Shown one piece after another: positions 9,646-22,298 of a stretch of DNA of 64,000 bases. The stretch is from Datisca glomerata (Eukaryota; Streptophyta; Magnoliopsida; Cucurbitales; Datiscaceae): contig QANY01009002.1 of the NCBI GenBank assembly GCA_003255025.1, forward strand, positions 909,661 to 973,660, in the 5' to 3' direction. How positions within the stretch are numbered: the stretch's first letter is position 1; the number at the start of each line of letters is the position of its first letter. Below the pieces are notes generated by a model. That model searched no databases. It was not told the DNA's origin and saw only the letters and a list, made by a program, of their open reading frames with translations. The position numbers and the translations under genes are program-made.

Positions 9646-10637
9646 ATGGAAACTTCATCTGAAATGGATGCTTCTACTGCAAATTTGAGATAGAATACAA
9701 GATCTATGGTTGATCATCCTTTTGGTCCTAGAGTCATTCTTGTATCGCAATTGCTCACGGGATATAACTATGCCTCTTAGAGTCGAGCAATGTTGATTGG
9801 ATTGTCTGTGAAGAAAAAATTATGGTTTATTGAAAGATCAATCACCAAACCTCAAGGTACTAATTCTGATCTTCTAAATTCTTGGACTAGGAACAACAAG
9901 ATGGTTATTTCTTAGATCCTCAATTCAGTATCCAAGGATATATCTGCCAGCATTATTTTTGTCGAATCTACTCATGAAATTTGGACCGACCTTTGAGATA
10001 GGTTCCGACAGAGAAATAACGTGAATATTTCAATTAAGGGGAGAATAGATGAACCTTACTCTACTTTACTCTATTAGCACTTATTTCACAATGCTTAAGA
10101 CAGTTTGGGAAGAATTAAGCAACTATAGGCATGTTTGTACTCGTGGAGGTGTTAAAGATATGCATGGTTATTATTAGATAAAGTATATAATGTCTTTTCT
10201 CATGGGTTTGAATGACTCTTTATCTCAAGTTAGGGGTCAGATTCTATTAATGGATCCTCTTCCACCAATTAATCGTGTTTTTGCATTGATTTCTCAAAAA
10301 GAACATCAAAGAAAAGTTGGTGTTACAACTAATATTGGTTCTAAAACTATGGCTTTTACTGCCAAAGTCGATATTTCTGAGGCTAATAAGAAGTCAAAGG
10401 TGGAATATGTCAAACATGCTACTTTTACATTACCTGGTCGTACTCAAATTCATGTTCACTTCTCGGGTGATGTCAAGCTTAGTTCCATACTTACTCTCAA
10501 GTATGTACTCTTTATTCCCCGGTTCAAGCTTAACTTGATATCAGTGAGTGCTTTGGTTTCTAATTCACAATTTACGGTGGAATTTTTGCCTGATTGCTTC
10601 ATTATTCAGCATCTCAGCACCCGGAGGATGATTGGCG
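9646..10637 (+). pseudogene. Copia B gag and start of the protease/pre-integrase region
   Basis: The frame starting METSSEMDAST at 9646 runs through stops into gag motifs: LLTGYNYAS-SRAMLIGLSVKKKLWF, LLNSWTRNNKMVIS, and ILNSVSKDISASIIFVEST-EIW. At 10190-10620 an open stretch carries FLMGLNDSLSQVRGQILLMDPLP (gag C-terminus) and HVHFSGDVKLSSILTLKYVLFIPRFKLNLISVSAL (protease to GAG-pre-integrase). The zinc knuckle and protease DSG box normally between these are not visible, so an internal deletion is likely. The frame is cut after RRMIG by the nested solo LTR and resumes at 12817. Confidence 0.85.
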
Positions 10638-12811
10638 TGCTGGTCATCGCGGGCCGCGACGGAAGCGAGGAGGCGCGTGGCCATTTAAAAAAATAAACTT
10701 TTAATAAAAATCAAATTTTTTAATAAAATAAAATTTGCGCAACGCCACGATAACCAAATAAAAACTTTTATTAAAAACTATTTTTCAATCACTCAGAGCC
10801 ATTATATATTTATATGTTAAATCTACAACATACATGGTTATAAATCATATACTTCTTATAGTCTATATCAAGTGTCCTTGCAAAAACTGATCGATCCTCC
10901 ATTCTCACGAAATCATTCCAACGATCAGTAAACTTCGAGATCCACATCAAGATCTTCCAAGTCAATCCTCAACGCACTAGGACGTGTGTGAGCACTTAGA
11001 ATACTACAATACACTTTTTCTGTCTCTAGATGTTCTCAACATATGAGATCTAGAGATTTACTAAGAAAGACTTTAGTGAGACGATTCTCTAAAAAAATGT
11101 GATGATTTTTTTTTTAGAGATTTGATTAACGTTTAATCGCAGAAGAAAATCTTTCTGACATAAATCGTGTTCACAATTCAACTCTTGATTGACGAACTGA
11201 TTATCTGAATAACTGATTCTCTCATCTTCTTTCAACTACTTGGGCAATTACAATAATATCTGTATATATTTTTAGATAATGGCGTATCATATTTTTAAGG
11301 ATAAATTGAAATAATATTTAATAATAAAATTATCAATTACAGTGGGACCCGCTGTAATTGTGTACAACTAGAGTGTCACATGACACTACAGTGTGCCGTG
11401 AGGCAGCATAGTGCCTCACGGCACCACTCTAGTGCCTGTGTTGCACAATCACTACTGTAGTGCCATGTGGCACCATAATAGTCAATGTCAATTTTTGATA
11501 CCCTATCATTAATTGGCACATGGCAATTACTATGAATTAAATATTTATTTTATCAGATAATTATTTAGATATCGGTTAATTCAAAATTAACATATCTGAT
11601 TATCCCCATCAACTAACTTATCTGTTATTTCATAAATAACTGATTTAGTTGACTTAAATTATTATCTACTAATAATTTAATTATCTAATTTCACAAATTT
11701 GATATTCTGTCTCACTTATCGATAATAAAAAAATCAATAATTATTTATATATATAATTTCTGAAAATTATATTTAAATATATAAATAATTCAATTAATTA
11801 ATCATATACAATTATCTCATAATTATGTATTTGTCCCAGAATAAAAAATCCTTTTGCAAGTGAGTCATTTTCTCATGTCCTAAAATAGTCACACCCTAGA
11901 CAGCGTAGTATAGAGGTGACTTGGGACCATAGACCTATAATCCTAAGCTCTAATAAACTAAATTATTAATTAAATTTTTTAATTAAATAATATTATTTAT
12001 TAATTCTATCATTACTCCACTATAAATATGAAATTGCACTCTTAGAGATTATATAATGTATTTACAGAGTATTTCCATGTAGTCCACTGACATAATCATT
12101 TCATGCAATTCTATCATCCAATTATTGGTTCGAAAATTAGAACTGGTCAAAATTATTGTTTTACCCTTCTAATTACCTATTGATCTTTAAGTACCATTAA
12201 TCTACTAGTGAATGACTAATTTATAATCTTATTATAAATTTGAGCTTAATAACTATTCAATTCTAGAATTAACACTTAAGAGAACCATTATACGACCAGC
12301 CGTCCACATCAGTGAATCTCCAAAACAAAAGTCACTAGCCTTATTAACAAACATATCTTAACGAGTGAATCAAAAGATCCAATAGACATGCATAAGAGTT
12401 CATGACTACTCAGAATTTAGACTGATAAATGGTACGTTAATAAAGATATTGATTCACATCGGCCCTGTCATATATAATCTTATTATATAAAGTACATTTA
12501 CTAAGATGTCTATCCACATCAGTGATTGATCTTGAGCACACACATTCATAATGCTTAATAAACCATACTAGCAACCATTCATTAAAGATTTCATACTTTA
12601 TTATGTTGCTTACAATTTTGTTCATTATCTATGATCTTAATCCTCTCGTACTAATACATGATCATAGTCACATTAATGAATATGAAATTTTCAGATATTT
12701 ATATAAATTATTCAACAATAATTTAAAAGAACAATTATAAGAAAAATGCAATCCTCTTTAAATTTCATATCAAAATGTCGATACACATGATTTGAGGGCA
12801 TAACCCCGACA
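10638..12811 (-). mobile_element. Nested solo LTR (2174 bp), element A family
   Basis: Read on the minus strand it starts TGTCGGGGTTATGCCCTC at 12811 and ends ...GATGACCAGCA at 10638, with canonical TG...CA ends. It matches the element A LTR (1435-3100) in inverted orientation, and supplies the ~0.5 kb missing from that copy. There is no internal domain on either side, only the interrupted copia B frame, so it is a solo LTR from LTR-LTR recombination. Flanking pentamers tggcg (10633-10637) and taaca (12812-12816) can both derive from tggca by three transitions. Excising the LTR with one such pentamer puts copia B back in frame. Confidence 0.85.
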
Positions 12812-15715
12812 TAACAGGGGTGATAAGTGTCAAGATCTGTATGTTCTCAATATCAAGGTTTTAAATTCAGTCTCCAATGCTTTTGTTAATCATGTATCAA
12901 CCTGTGTTTGGCATAACAGACTAGGTCACATCTCTTTTAAAAGATTAGAAAGACTGAAAGATCAATTACATTGTGATGTATCTCGATCACATAAAGGTGC
13001 ACCATGTTATGTTTGCTCTCTTGCTAAACAAAAAAGACTTTTTTAATCTTATAATCACTTGTCTGCTGTCCTTTTGATCTTGTGCATTGTGATATATGGG
13101 GGCTTTATCAGACTGCTTCATATAATGGTCATCGGTTCTAGTTGATGATTGTACCAGATTTATTTGGATTTTTCTTTTGAAGCATAAGTCTAATGTTACT
13201 AGTATTATTCTTGAATTCTTCAACATGGTTTCCACTCACTTCGATGCTAAGATCAAAATTTTCAGATAAGACAATGCTCTAGAGTTATTATTTACAGATT
13301 TCTTTAATGCTAGAGGTGTTCTTCATCAAATCTCATATGTTGAAAGACCTCAGTAGAATTCAGTTGTGGAGAGGAAACATCAACACTTGCTTAATGTGGC
13401 CAGGTCTTTAGATTTCAATCTCGAGTTCCTATTCAACTCTGGACTGAATGTGTTCTCATTGTAGCTTTATAGAACTCCATCACCTTTACTCAAACATGAT
13501 ACACCATATGAACTTCTTTGGAAAACCAATCTTGATTTTTCTATGTTCTGAGTATTTGATTAGTTAGCCTTTGCTTCCACTCTTGCCTAGATCAAGGGTT
13601 TAGGTCTTTATTGGATATCCAACTAGAATGAAAGGCTACAAATTGTATGATATTACTACAAAAGAAGTTTTTGTATCCTGAGATGTGATGTTTCATGAAG
13701 AAATTGTTCCATTTCATACTGTGAACTCTTCAAAAACTTTGATTAATCAATTCTCAGATCTGGTTCTTCCTTATGCTTCTTTGGACACTCATGCAAATTC
13801 AACTATTGAGCCTTATGACGTAGTATCATGTGATGGTGTTCCTGAAAACTTGATTGTTCACAATTCTTCTTTCCATTCAGCTTTGCCTATTATAAAAGCT
13901 CACATTAACACTCTAGTTAAGTCTCATCAACTTGTTCAAGTTCTTAGAAGATTTGGTGGACAAATTAAGCCTCATACATACTTACAGAACTATCGTTGCA
14001 GTTTGCTCACTCAATTTGCAACACCTTTAGCCGCTACTTCTTAACCTATATCCAAGTATGTTTCCTATCATACTTTGTATGAGGCTCATTGACATTTTTT
14101 TCTTAATGTCTCTTCCAAATATGAGCCAGAATTTTATCATCAAGCAGCTTAATTTCCCCAATGGAGAGTTGCAATAAAAGCTAAACTTGATCCATAGAGG
14201 CTAACAACACTTGGTTAGTCGTTCCTTTATTTCCTAATAAATATACAATTGGATGTAAGTGGGTTTCTAAGATCAAATACCACTCGGGTGGCTCAATTGA
14301 AAGACATAAAACCCGACTTGTAGCCAAGGGTAATACTCAGTATGAGGGATTGGATTTTGTTGAGACATTTTCTCCTGTAGCTAAATTAGTGATTGTCAAA
14401 GTCCTTTTAGCTCTTGCTACTTCTCAACATTGGCATCTTGCTCAACGCGATGTCAATAACGCTTTTCTTTATGGAGATCTATTTGAATAAGTTTACATGG
14501 TCATTTCTCTAGGCTATAAACAGTTTCAGAATTCTTCTAAACAGGGGGAGAAACTTACTTGCAAACTTCATAAGTCAATTTATGGCATAAGACAAGCTTC
14601 TAGGCAATGGTACTCCAAGTTTTCTCAAGCTCTTATGTCATTCAGGTTTGTTCAGTCCAAGTCAGACTGTTCGTTATTCACCAAAGACTTCAACTCTTCA
14701 TTTATTGCTCTTTTGATGTATGTTGATAATAACATCATAACCAGTCCTAGTCTTGAGGTTATTGTTGATCTTAAGTCTTTTCTTCATACTTAGTTTAAGC
14801 TCAATGATCTCGGTGGATTGAAATATTTTATTGGTCTTGAAATAGCTAAGTCTACAAAGGGTATTGTTTTATCTCAAAGACATTATATTTTACAGCTACT
14901 TGAGGACACTGGTTATCTGGATTGCAAGCCTACTTCTATACCGATGGATCCCAATATATCTTTTAGTTCTATTGATGGTGATATTCTACTAGATATTACT
15001 CAATCTAAAAGTCTTGATGGTCATCTTCTCTATCTTACTCTTTTAAGACCCGATATCATATTTGTCGTTCATCGTTTGACACAGTTTTTATCTCAACCAT
15101 GTCTTCCTCACCTCAAGGCAGTCCACCATTTGCTTCGGTACTTGAAGAATCAACCTGGTCAAGGACTCTTCTTTTCTTCATCATTTCCATTGGAAGTTCG
15201 TGCTTATTCTAATTCTGCTTCTATTATTCTAGTTCGTTAAAAGCCTTCTCTGATGCTATCTAGGGAGCTTGTCCTAACATTCGCCTGTCCGTGACAGGTT
15301 TCTATATTTTTATTGGAGATTCTTTGGTCTCATGGAAAGCAAAGAAACAAACCACCATTTCCAGGTCCTTTGCTAAAGCTGAGTACCGTGCATTGTCCTC
15401 CACTGCCAGTGAAAACATTTTGATTCAACAATTACTGAAAGATTTCCAAGTACATATGTCTTCTTCAACTCTTCTATTTTGTGCTAACTAGGCTTCTATT
15501 CACATTGCTTCCAATCCAAGATTTCATGAGAGGAAAAAATATATTGAGATTGATTGCCATTTTGTTCATGACAAGGTTACTAATGGTTCTATCAAGCTCA
15601 TGCCAATTAGATCTCAATACCAGCTTACTGACATGTATACTAAGCTTTTTCCCTCAACCACTTGGTTTCCTTTATGTCCAAGATTGTTGTCAAGAACATT
15701 TACAAGCCATCTTGG
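12812..15715 (+). pseudogene. Copia B pre-integrase, integrase, reverse transcriptase and RNase H remnants
   Basis: At 12817-13030 the GAG-pre-integrase has WHNRLGHISFKRLERLK and CYVCSLAKQKR. The integrase core at 13060-13420 is in broken frames. At 13685-14044 there is a linker region. RVT_2 at 14170-14840 includes [63 protein letters not shown] and the palm motif MYVDNNIITS. The catalytic YVDD box has become YVDN. After a stop near 14794 come GLEIAKSTKGIVLSQRHYILQLLED and the RNase H part, with SWKAKKQTTISRS and AEYRAL at 15290-15400. Stops and frameshifts are frequent. Confidence 0.88.
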
Positions 15716-15721
15716 GGGGAG

Positions 15722-15896
15722 TATTAGAATAAACTTAACAATAGTCAATTGTTTAGTTAGTTGTAACGGATTAGTTAGTTATCTAACTACAAAGATAGCT
15801 GGTTTACTTTACTTTGTAACTTAACATTTAGAAAGATGAAATGAGAAGCTCAATCTTCTTCCATTTCTTCTTCGTCTCTTACTTCTAATTCTAATA
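15722..15896 (+). repeat. 3' LTR of copia B
   Basis: A 175-bp direct repeat of the 5' LTR, with the same TATTAGAAT...ATTCTAATA ends. It carries a small insertion (near gatgaaatgag) relative to the 5' copy. It is preceded by the polypurine tract cttggggggag and followed by the TSD attga. Confidence 0.92.
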
Positions 15897-15901
15897 ATTG
15901 A

Positions 15902-16213
15902 CTTTCAATCCACGAAATTCAATATCAAGGCTCGAATTGAACTTTAGCATGGGATGAGAATCAAATATCATTTTTGAAAAGAATTCATAAACATAGATTC
16001 TACTCACCATAATATCAAATATAAAATTTTATATTTGTCCATCAATTTCATCAAATCGCTTTTCCTAATAACAAAATTTGTACGTACATAAACTTTTCAA
16101 TACTTTAATTTGTAATTCTTGTAAAAGAACGATCTAAAAATCACTAATATATTCACACACGCGCGCGCGGACACACACACATACATATTTTACAACTAAA
16201 CTTTAATTAAATA
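15902..16213. repeat. Intergenic stretch with a (CA/CG)n microsatellite
   Basis: Host sequence directly after copia B. At about 16156-16188 it contains an alternating cacacacgcgcgcgcg-type tract followed by more ca units. No gene was recognised. Confidence 0.6.
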
Positions 16214-17420
16214 AAAAAGGACGCATCAATTCCCGCTCTACAAAACTAGAATGTTCAGGTAGAGGGTTACACATAATAGGAGGAACTGCACTAAACATCC
16301 CTCTTTAGCACAAGGATAAGCTATGACGTTCTTATTCTGAGAGCAGTGATTAAATAAAATAAGAGAACCATGACTAGATAAATTAGAGATATAAAAAAAT
16401 AATGGACCGATATCTTGATGAAGAGTATGCCCTTGGTTAATAGCATCGATCATATTAGTACAATCAAAGAATGCACATATATTTCCCAGATCAAAACGAG
16501 AGCATTCTTTAAGCCCCAAAGGAGAGCACAAGCTTAAGCATGAATAATAGAATTTGAGTAGAAAAGTTTTTGGAAGCCCACGACCTTTAAGGTTCCGCTT
16601 GGGTCCCAAAGAGCCCAACCATATGGACCTACTCCCTCATTATCCCTAGCAGCATCAGTACAGAGCAACGAAGATAGATTTGGACCAATGACATGTGTAG
16701 AGTAATTCAAAGCAGGATGAACACCATTCCTAATAGCCAAAACACGGATAAATTCTTTATATTTGTCCTCCGCCACCGACAAGGTGGCTTCCACATAGAA
16801 GGCCTCACCAATAAAGATCATGGCATTCCTTACTTTCCACAAATACCAAAGATGGAAAACAAAGCACGGAATTAAAAAAAATAGAATCCTCTTGAGAATG
16901 AAGAAAGTCAGAAATTGCAATATAATTATCCACAACCGGAAAGTCATGAAGCAAAAGAGGTGCGAACATTGAACCGACTCCCAAACCAAAACTTGTGTAC
17001 TTCTCGGCAGTTAAAAATAGATGTAGTAAATTTTATGCTCAGAATCACACAAATGGAAAAAATGATCAGAAAGGATACCTCTTTGAATCAGGTTCTATTT
17101 GCAGGCCAAAAAGTTGTTTAAGAACCTCCATATAAAATCCTTTAGATTCAGAGGGATATCTAACCTCCAAAGGCTTTTCCAAATTTTATTTTCTTCTCCA
17201 GCTTAACTAGATTTAGCATCAATAATACCACCGGACTTGCAGACCCGAGCCCTCTGGATCGTGAGCTTATAACCCAATTTAACAGTATATACACCCGCAT
17301 TGTTCTAGTGCCAAATCTATCTGTCTTCTCTCATTCTCTGCTTAAAGGGATGGATTTAATAACATCAACATCACATGGGAGGAATGTCGAGGAAATCAAC
17401 TCCATATCACTCTTGCTCCA
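16214..17420 (-). pseudogene. LINE-like remnant: zinc-binding RT tail and RNase H domain
   Basis: Read on the minus strand, 16989-16534 gives FHLWYLWKVRNAMIF, the Trp-rich linker after a plant non-LTR reverse transcriptase. TDAARDNEGVGPYGWALWDPSG follows, an RVT_3-type RNase H start with its first Asp. A shifted frame at 16618-16238 continues with LGLKECSRFDLGNICAFFDCTNMIDAINQG. Further fragments up to about 17420 look like the zf-RVT region but are very degraded. No upstream RT core is present, so it is a 3' fragment of a non-LTR retrotransposon, or a domesticated-type RNase H pseudogene. Confidence 0.7.
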
Positions 17421-18240
17421 TATTCATAATTTGTTCTATTGGAACTAAATTGTGATAAATCCACGTTAATTAGTTGAGAGTAAAGTTCTAAATTTACTAA
17501 TAAATGACGAATTATATATTACGTGAGTAATTAGTGTTTTATCCGACGCAAAAAGAAATATTAATGGACATGATGATTAGATTGCAACAAATATGTGAGT
17601 CTCTCAACTTTAATCCTTTTATAACAAACACCACTAAATGGTGTGCAGAGGTTCGAACTCTTTCCCCTCTCATTAATCGATTTTATTCGACCAATTCCAC
17701 ACACTTTTAACTAGTTGAATGTAATTATAGAATCTTGTCATTTGAGGAAAAGAACATGATTGAGGTATGAAAGTTTATAAAATAATTTATGTAACATTAA
17801 TTTACAAAGAAATGCTAAAGTTCATTTCACACTTCCATTGCAGTTATGCTAGTTAACAAAGGGATTGAGTAGCTTAATTTTCAAAGACATGAGCTTTGCA
17901 ACTCTTCTTTGCCCAAAGGTTTAGACTGTGTTGTACTAATCTAGATTGATTTTAATATGAGTAATTTTAGACCGATTAAGTTTTAGATTGATCAAGAGTT
18001 GTATCAATTATTTATTGGTCGATAAAATTATTATAAAAACTGTTGAAACGTCTATTAATAAAATCACACTGCTTGGTCATATAAAACTTAGTCTAAGACT
18101 TGATTAATATAGAATTATTATTTTTAGCGAGTAATGTATTTAAATACATTGCTATTATTTTACCAAAGAGAGAATTGAACTTATGGCAAACCTATGGTCT
18201 TTGTATAAATGTAATATCTATCAGAGGTCATAATTGAATT
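17421..18240. other. Intergenic, nothing recognised
   Basis: AT-rich single-copy-looking sequence with stops in all frames. I see no repeat structure, RNA gene or protein motif. Confidence 0.5.
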
Positions 18241-18935
18241 TTTTTTTATGAACCAACTTCTCATTAAGATCAAGGAGGTTTAAAACCTCCAAAGTACAAG
18301 TTCAAATCAAGAGTTTACAAGAGGAAAGATAAAAGATGGAAAATAGGAATAAGTTAAAAAACAACAGTGATTTAAGCAATAATGTGCTATAGCATCAATA
18401 ACTCTGTTGAACTTCCTAGAAATCCATCTCACTTCAGCTGATAAAGAAATCAACTAAGAAACAATGTCTTTTATCGGAAACTCAAAGCTCCAATCAGGCC
18501 TGCAGGAACCCAATTGACAGCCACTAAGCAATCAGACTCAATAATAAGATTAGATCAACCTCTTCTTCTAGCCATAATGCATCATTGACTAATAGCATCA
18601 GGCTCAGCCTCAATAGGACTAGAAGAGAGAGAATGCCTATCAGTTATGTCCAGAATATTGGCTTTAAAATATCTTGTTATAACCCCAATAACAGCTTTCC
18701 TGGGTAAAACTTGGAAAGTTGCATCAAAATTCAGTTTAAAGCAATTAACAGAAGGAGGAGTCCAAGCTACAGAATCTTGAATAGTGGCACCTGAAGAACT
18801 GGCTTGATAAGAAGCAGAAGGAGAATTGTAACTTAAGAAGTTACCGGCAACAGAACGAACATTCTTAATGATCAACTCAAGTTTAGCCAAAATCCCTTCA
18901 AAAACATGATTTTGATATGTTTTGTTGTTCATAGA
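18241..18935 (-). pseudogene. Second LINE-derived RNase H (RVT_3) remnant
   Basis: Minus-strand frame 18932-18582 contains WTPPSVNCFKLNFDATFQVLPRKAVIGVITRY, the usual start of plant RVT_3 RNase H domains (lNvDga...g..GaviRd), followed by SSSPIEAEPDAIS where AEAlAl is expected. Downstream minus-strand sequence to about 18400 continues the fold in broken frames (IIESDCL, IRWISRKFNR). The T-run at 18240-18248 is the complement of a short A tail and agrees with a 3'-anchored LINE fragment. Confidence 0.7.
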
Positions 18936-19670
18936 AATTTATAAAATAATGGATGACAATTTAAGATTGTTATATTTGGTATAACAATAAATATGATGAA
19001 AAAGTTTTAAAGACAATTAATTGCCTGACGTTATTGCTTTGACTAATTGTAGATTGTTTTCTTTTTAGAACCAATTTTCAATTGCATCATTAGGGGTAAA
19101 TTAGGATTGCCAACAAAACAATAGGCCGGGCAAATTATAGAATTGCTCCAAACAAACAAGACAATTCAATTAATATGAAAATTGTGGCCCTCAATAACAT
19201 ATACTAAAATAGCCCAATATTCTATAACTTATAACACATAATTTGTTGTGACACAAATTATTAAATTGTAGAAAATAATGTCAACGTGATGCATCTATAA
19301 TCAATCATATTGTAATAATTAATAAGTATAGTTAATCAAAGTTGTTAACTCAATTATGGTGATGAACATTTACTAACTTGAGATTCGATCCCACGAGTTA
19401 TATCATTTCATGACGGATCGGTGAATTGGTTAACAACGTGTTAACTAATCGATTACGATTAATTGGATCAGATTTTCTAATTTTTTCTTCTGTAGTACCT
19501 CGATGTGACATGAGCATGAAAGGGGTTCAAAAAATGAATGAGAAGGATCAAGATTACTTGTTCTAATGAACATGAGGTGATTATGTTATATCTGACTTGT
19601 TTATTTTAATCAGATTAGATGATAAAACTGAAAATTTGATTACTAATAATTAAATTATTACACGTAGTCA
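18936..19670. other. Intergenic, nothing recognised
   Basis: AT-rich sequence without coding potential, upstream of the 84-bp array. No structure seen. Confidence 0.5.
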
Positions 19671-19922
19671 ATAAACCTAGTCTTGTATATCTGTTTCAAC
19701 AGTAAATCCATTTAATATCAACTCATGTGTTGAGATTCTCTAACTTGATTTCGAATAAACCTAGTCTTGTATATCTGCTTCAACAGTGAATCTGCTTAAT
19801 ATCAACTCATGTGTTGAGATTCTCTAACTTGGTTCCGAATAAACCTAGTCTTGTATATCTGCTTCAACAGTGAATCTGCTTAATATCAACTCATGTGTTG
19901 AGATTCTCTAACTTGGTTCCAA
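19671..19922. repeat. Tandem triplicate, 84-bp unit
   Basis: Three copies begin ataaacctagtcttgtat at 19671, 19755 and 19839, each exactly 84 bp. Copies 2 and 3 are nearly identical; copy 1 differs at several sites, so the last duplication is the most recent. Each unit contains the short inverted motif tcaactcatgtgttga. Confidence 0.95.
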
Positions 19923-20241
19923 ATGAGGAAAGCATTTTGGCACATGATCCAGAGGAGAAATAGTAGGAAAAGATAGGTTTCGGGGGTGAAGTTGCAAAAA
20001 TGGTCGAAAATATTTTTATTTGCAAAATGGTCTAAATATGGCCGTGTTAACTAATTTATTCACCCAAATTACACAGTGGTAAATAAATTGTTTACCACGT
20101 TTGGGCAATTTTTTCAATAAAAAAATTTCTGGACATTTTACAACTTGCGTTAGGAAAGAAATCATTTTTGTAGTTCTCCCTTATTCATTAGACGACACCG
20201 CTTCTTATCTCATTGATTTGCCCTTCCTAGGATTTTGTCAG

Positions 20242-20249
20242 TATAAATG
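20242..20249 (+). promoter_or_regulatory. Probable TATA box of TIM9
   Basis: The motif tataaatg lies about 130 bp before the first ATG. A start site about 30 bp downstream would give a 5' UTR of roughly 100 bp with no upstream ATG. Confidence 0.6.
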
Positions 20250-20371
20250 GCCATCGAGAAACCACTTCGATAAACCCTAATTGAAGTGCAAGCCAACACA
20301 GAGAGGAGGGAAGGAAAAGAATTCCAAAAAGCAATTACCTAGAATTGGTGGAGAGAGGGGTTGGATTCAAT

Positions 20372-21537
20372 ATGGATAAGAGCATGCTTGGAGATCTGGA
20401 CTCTCTTCCTGAGGAAGATAAGATTAGGATGTCTGTTATGATTGATCAGCTCCAAATCCGTGACAGGTTCAATTTTCTTCCAGATTCGTCATTTCGTTCC
20501 TTAATCCTTTTTTCGAATTCTCTCAAGTTACTTGGTTCTGTTCCTTATTCGTTCAGTGTTTGAACATAAATTTGTGGTTTTTTTCTTACTGAGTTCGTGG
20601 AAATTTATTTCAAGTCATTTTGGGTTTTGTTCATGTTTAATGTGCTCAGCAGTATACATGCTTGTGGGTTTGAGCCTAGTGCGATTCTTTAGCAGGATTT
20701 TTTTATATCTATCAGATTCGTTGAAGAAGAACGTACTGAAAAGTTGTCTCGAAGAGGCTGACAGATTTTGCTTAGGAACAGGAACATATGAATTTACTTA
20801 TTGGTCTTTCTATTGACTTGGGCTAAATGCTTCACAGTTTATCATTATAAGTCACATTGATGTGTTTAACATGTGTGACAAATAATATGTGAAGCCAGAG
20901 GAATGTTCTCCTTTAAAACCAGTGCAGCTAATATGTTGCTTCTGGACGTTTTGGGAACAACATTGATCTCCCCTTCTAAATTTATGATTACTAGGACTAT
21001 TAAACTACGATACAAAAAATTGGCTCTTCAATTATTATTGAAAGGGGGCGGGAGTTCTAATATGCTTGTCTCGCCTCTTTTCGACGTTCATATCTTGCAA
21101 TTCTTTCTTCTTGAGTTTGTTTGGAGGATTATGATATAGTTAGTAGATTATATGATTGTTCTCTATTTGTTTATTTAGAGTAGAATTGGGTGAAGAATGG
21201 CTTTGCATTTATTTTTCCACATCGTAGAAACTCAATAATTTGAAGCAGCTGACATATCTATGGTATTAGAGGCTTAGAAATTTAGCTTTTGCCTTTCTGT
21301 TATAATTTGATTATTGGAATCACCCTACTCAGTTTGGTTATTACCTGCAGTTTGAGGATGTATAACTCTCTTGTTGAAAGATGCTTTAATGATTGTGTTG
21401 ATACATTTAAACACAAATCACTGCAAAAGCAAGAAGAGACTTGTGTCCGCCGATGCGCTGAGAAGTTCCTAAAGCATTCAATGCGGGTTGGCATGAGGTT
21501 CGCAGAGCTGAACCAAGGTGCAGCCACACAAGACTGA
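20372..21537 (+). CDS. TIM9: Mitochondrial import inner membrane translocase subunit Tim9 (two exons)
   Basis: Small Tim chaperone of the intermembrane space. With Tim10 it escorts hydrophobic carrier and outer-membrane precursors to the TIM22 and SAM complexes. Exon 1 is 20372-20466 (95 nt) and exon 2 is 21351-21537 (187 nt), joined across an 884-bp GT-AG intron that splits a Ser codon. The product is 93 residues, the length of Arabidopsis Tim9. Diagnostic features are the N-terminal LPEEDK and MIDQLQIRDS segment and the twin CX3C motifs CFNDC and CVRRC, whose cysteines form two disulfides in the helical hairpin. The tail GMRFAELNQGAATQD is typical of plants. The ATG at 20372 is the first in the transcript. 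A longer ORF upstream exists only through non-ATG starts. Possible poly(A) signals lie at 21660 and 21763. Confidence 0.96.
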
Positions 21538-21539
21538 AA

Positions 21540-22298
21540 GATTAAGGGGAATATAGATGGAGGAACGCAATTTCGTCTATGCCTCTCTGAATTTTTCGAT
21601 TTGTTACTGCTATCCAAGATGTTCTTACTCTTATATTTTCTGGATCATTCGATTGTTTTAATAAACAGGGATAACTTGCTGTAGATCCATGGATTCCTAT
21701 TCGGAAGAATGATTACTAATTTCAGAGTAGATGGTATAAATTTTGTACTCGGGAAATATAAGAATAAAATTGCTTAATTATTCTTTAAAAAATACTTGAT
21801 AGTTGTTAGAGACCAATACACTTGTCATTGAGATTTATACATCTATTATTCCAGGTGGGATTTATACTTACAAACATATACATATATACACACATTGTCA
21901 TCTTCACTGATGCTCAAATTTTGTACTTTTTTTCATTTATATGAAGTTATCGTTTGTCCTCCTTTGTTTCTTATATAGAGATATAATCTATAGTTGAAGG
22001 AAACTCATAACATTATTTCCTAGAAAACAATTGTTGTCTCTACTTGAAGTACTCTCGATAATGTTGATGACTACATGAACTCAAGAATAATTTATGGATC
22101 CTTACAAGTAGTTGTGCTATTATTTGCGTCCTTCAAATAACTATGGAAATACATGTCTATCTGGAAGTTTCAAGGAGTAATACAAGGATATTTCAAATCT
22201 ATGGAATACCATGTCTACTTTAAGGCTTCAATAGACACTTGATTACTTCAAGTATCTATGACATCATCGAGATGCTAAGATGAGATTTAAGAATGTTT
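21540..22298. other. TIM9 3' flank and intergenic sequence
   Basis: Contains the presumed TIM9 3' UTR (aataaa at 21763-21768) and then AT-rich sequence with many imperfect tcaag/cttga words. No gene recognised. Confidence 0.55.

Larger units (their letters stand above)
9376..15896 (+). mobile_element. Copia retrotransposon B, complete ends, dead, with nested solo LTR
   Basis: Short LTRs at 9376-9540 and 15722-15896 flank a copia gag-pol remnant. A perfect 5-bp TSD, attga, lies at 9371-9375 and 15897-15901. The primer binding site starts at 9541, directly after the 5' LTR, and a G-rich polypurine tract ends at 15721. Removing the nested solo LTR leaves about 4.3 kb, the size of compact copia elements (Ale/Retrofit-like). 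Domain order is gag, GAG-pre-integrase, integrase, RT (RVT_2), RNase H. Many stops and frameshifts make it inactive. The LTR ends are TATTAGAAT...ATTCTAATA rather than TG...CA. Confidence 0.92.
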
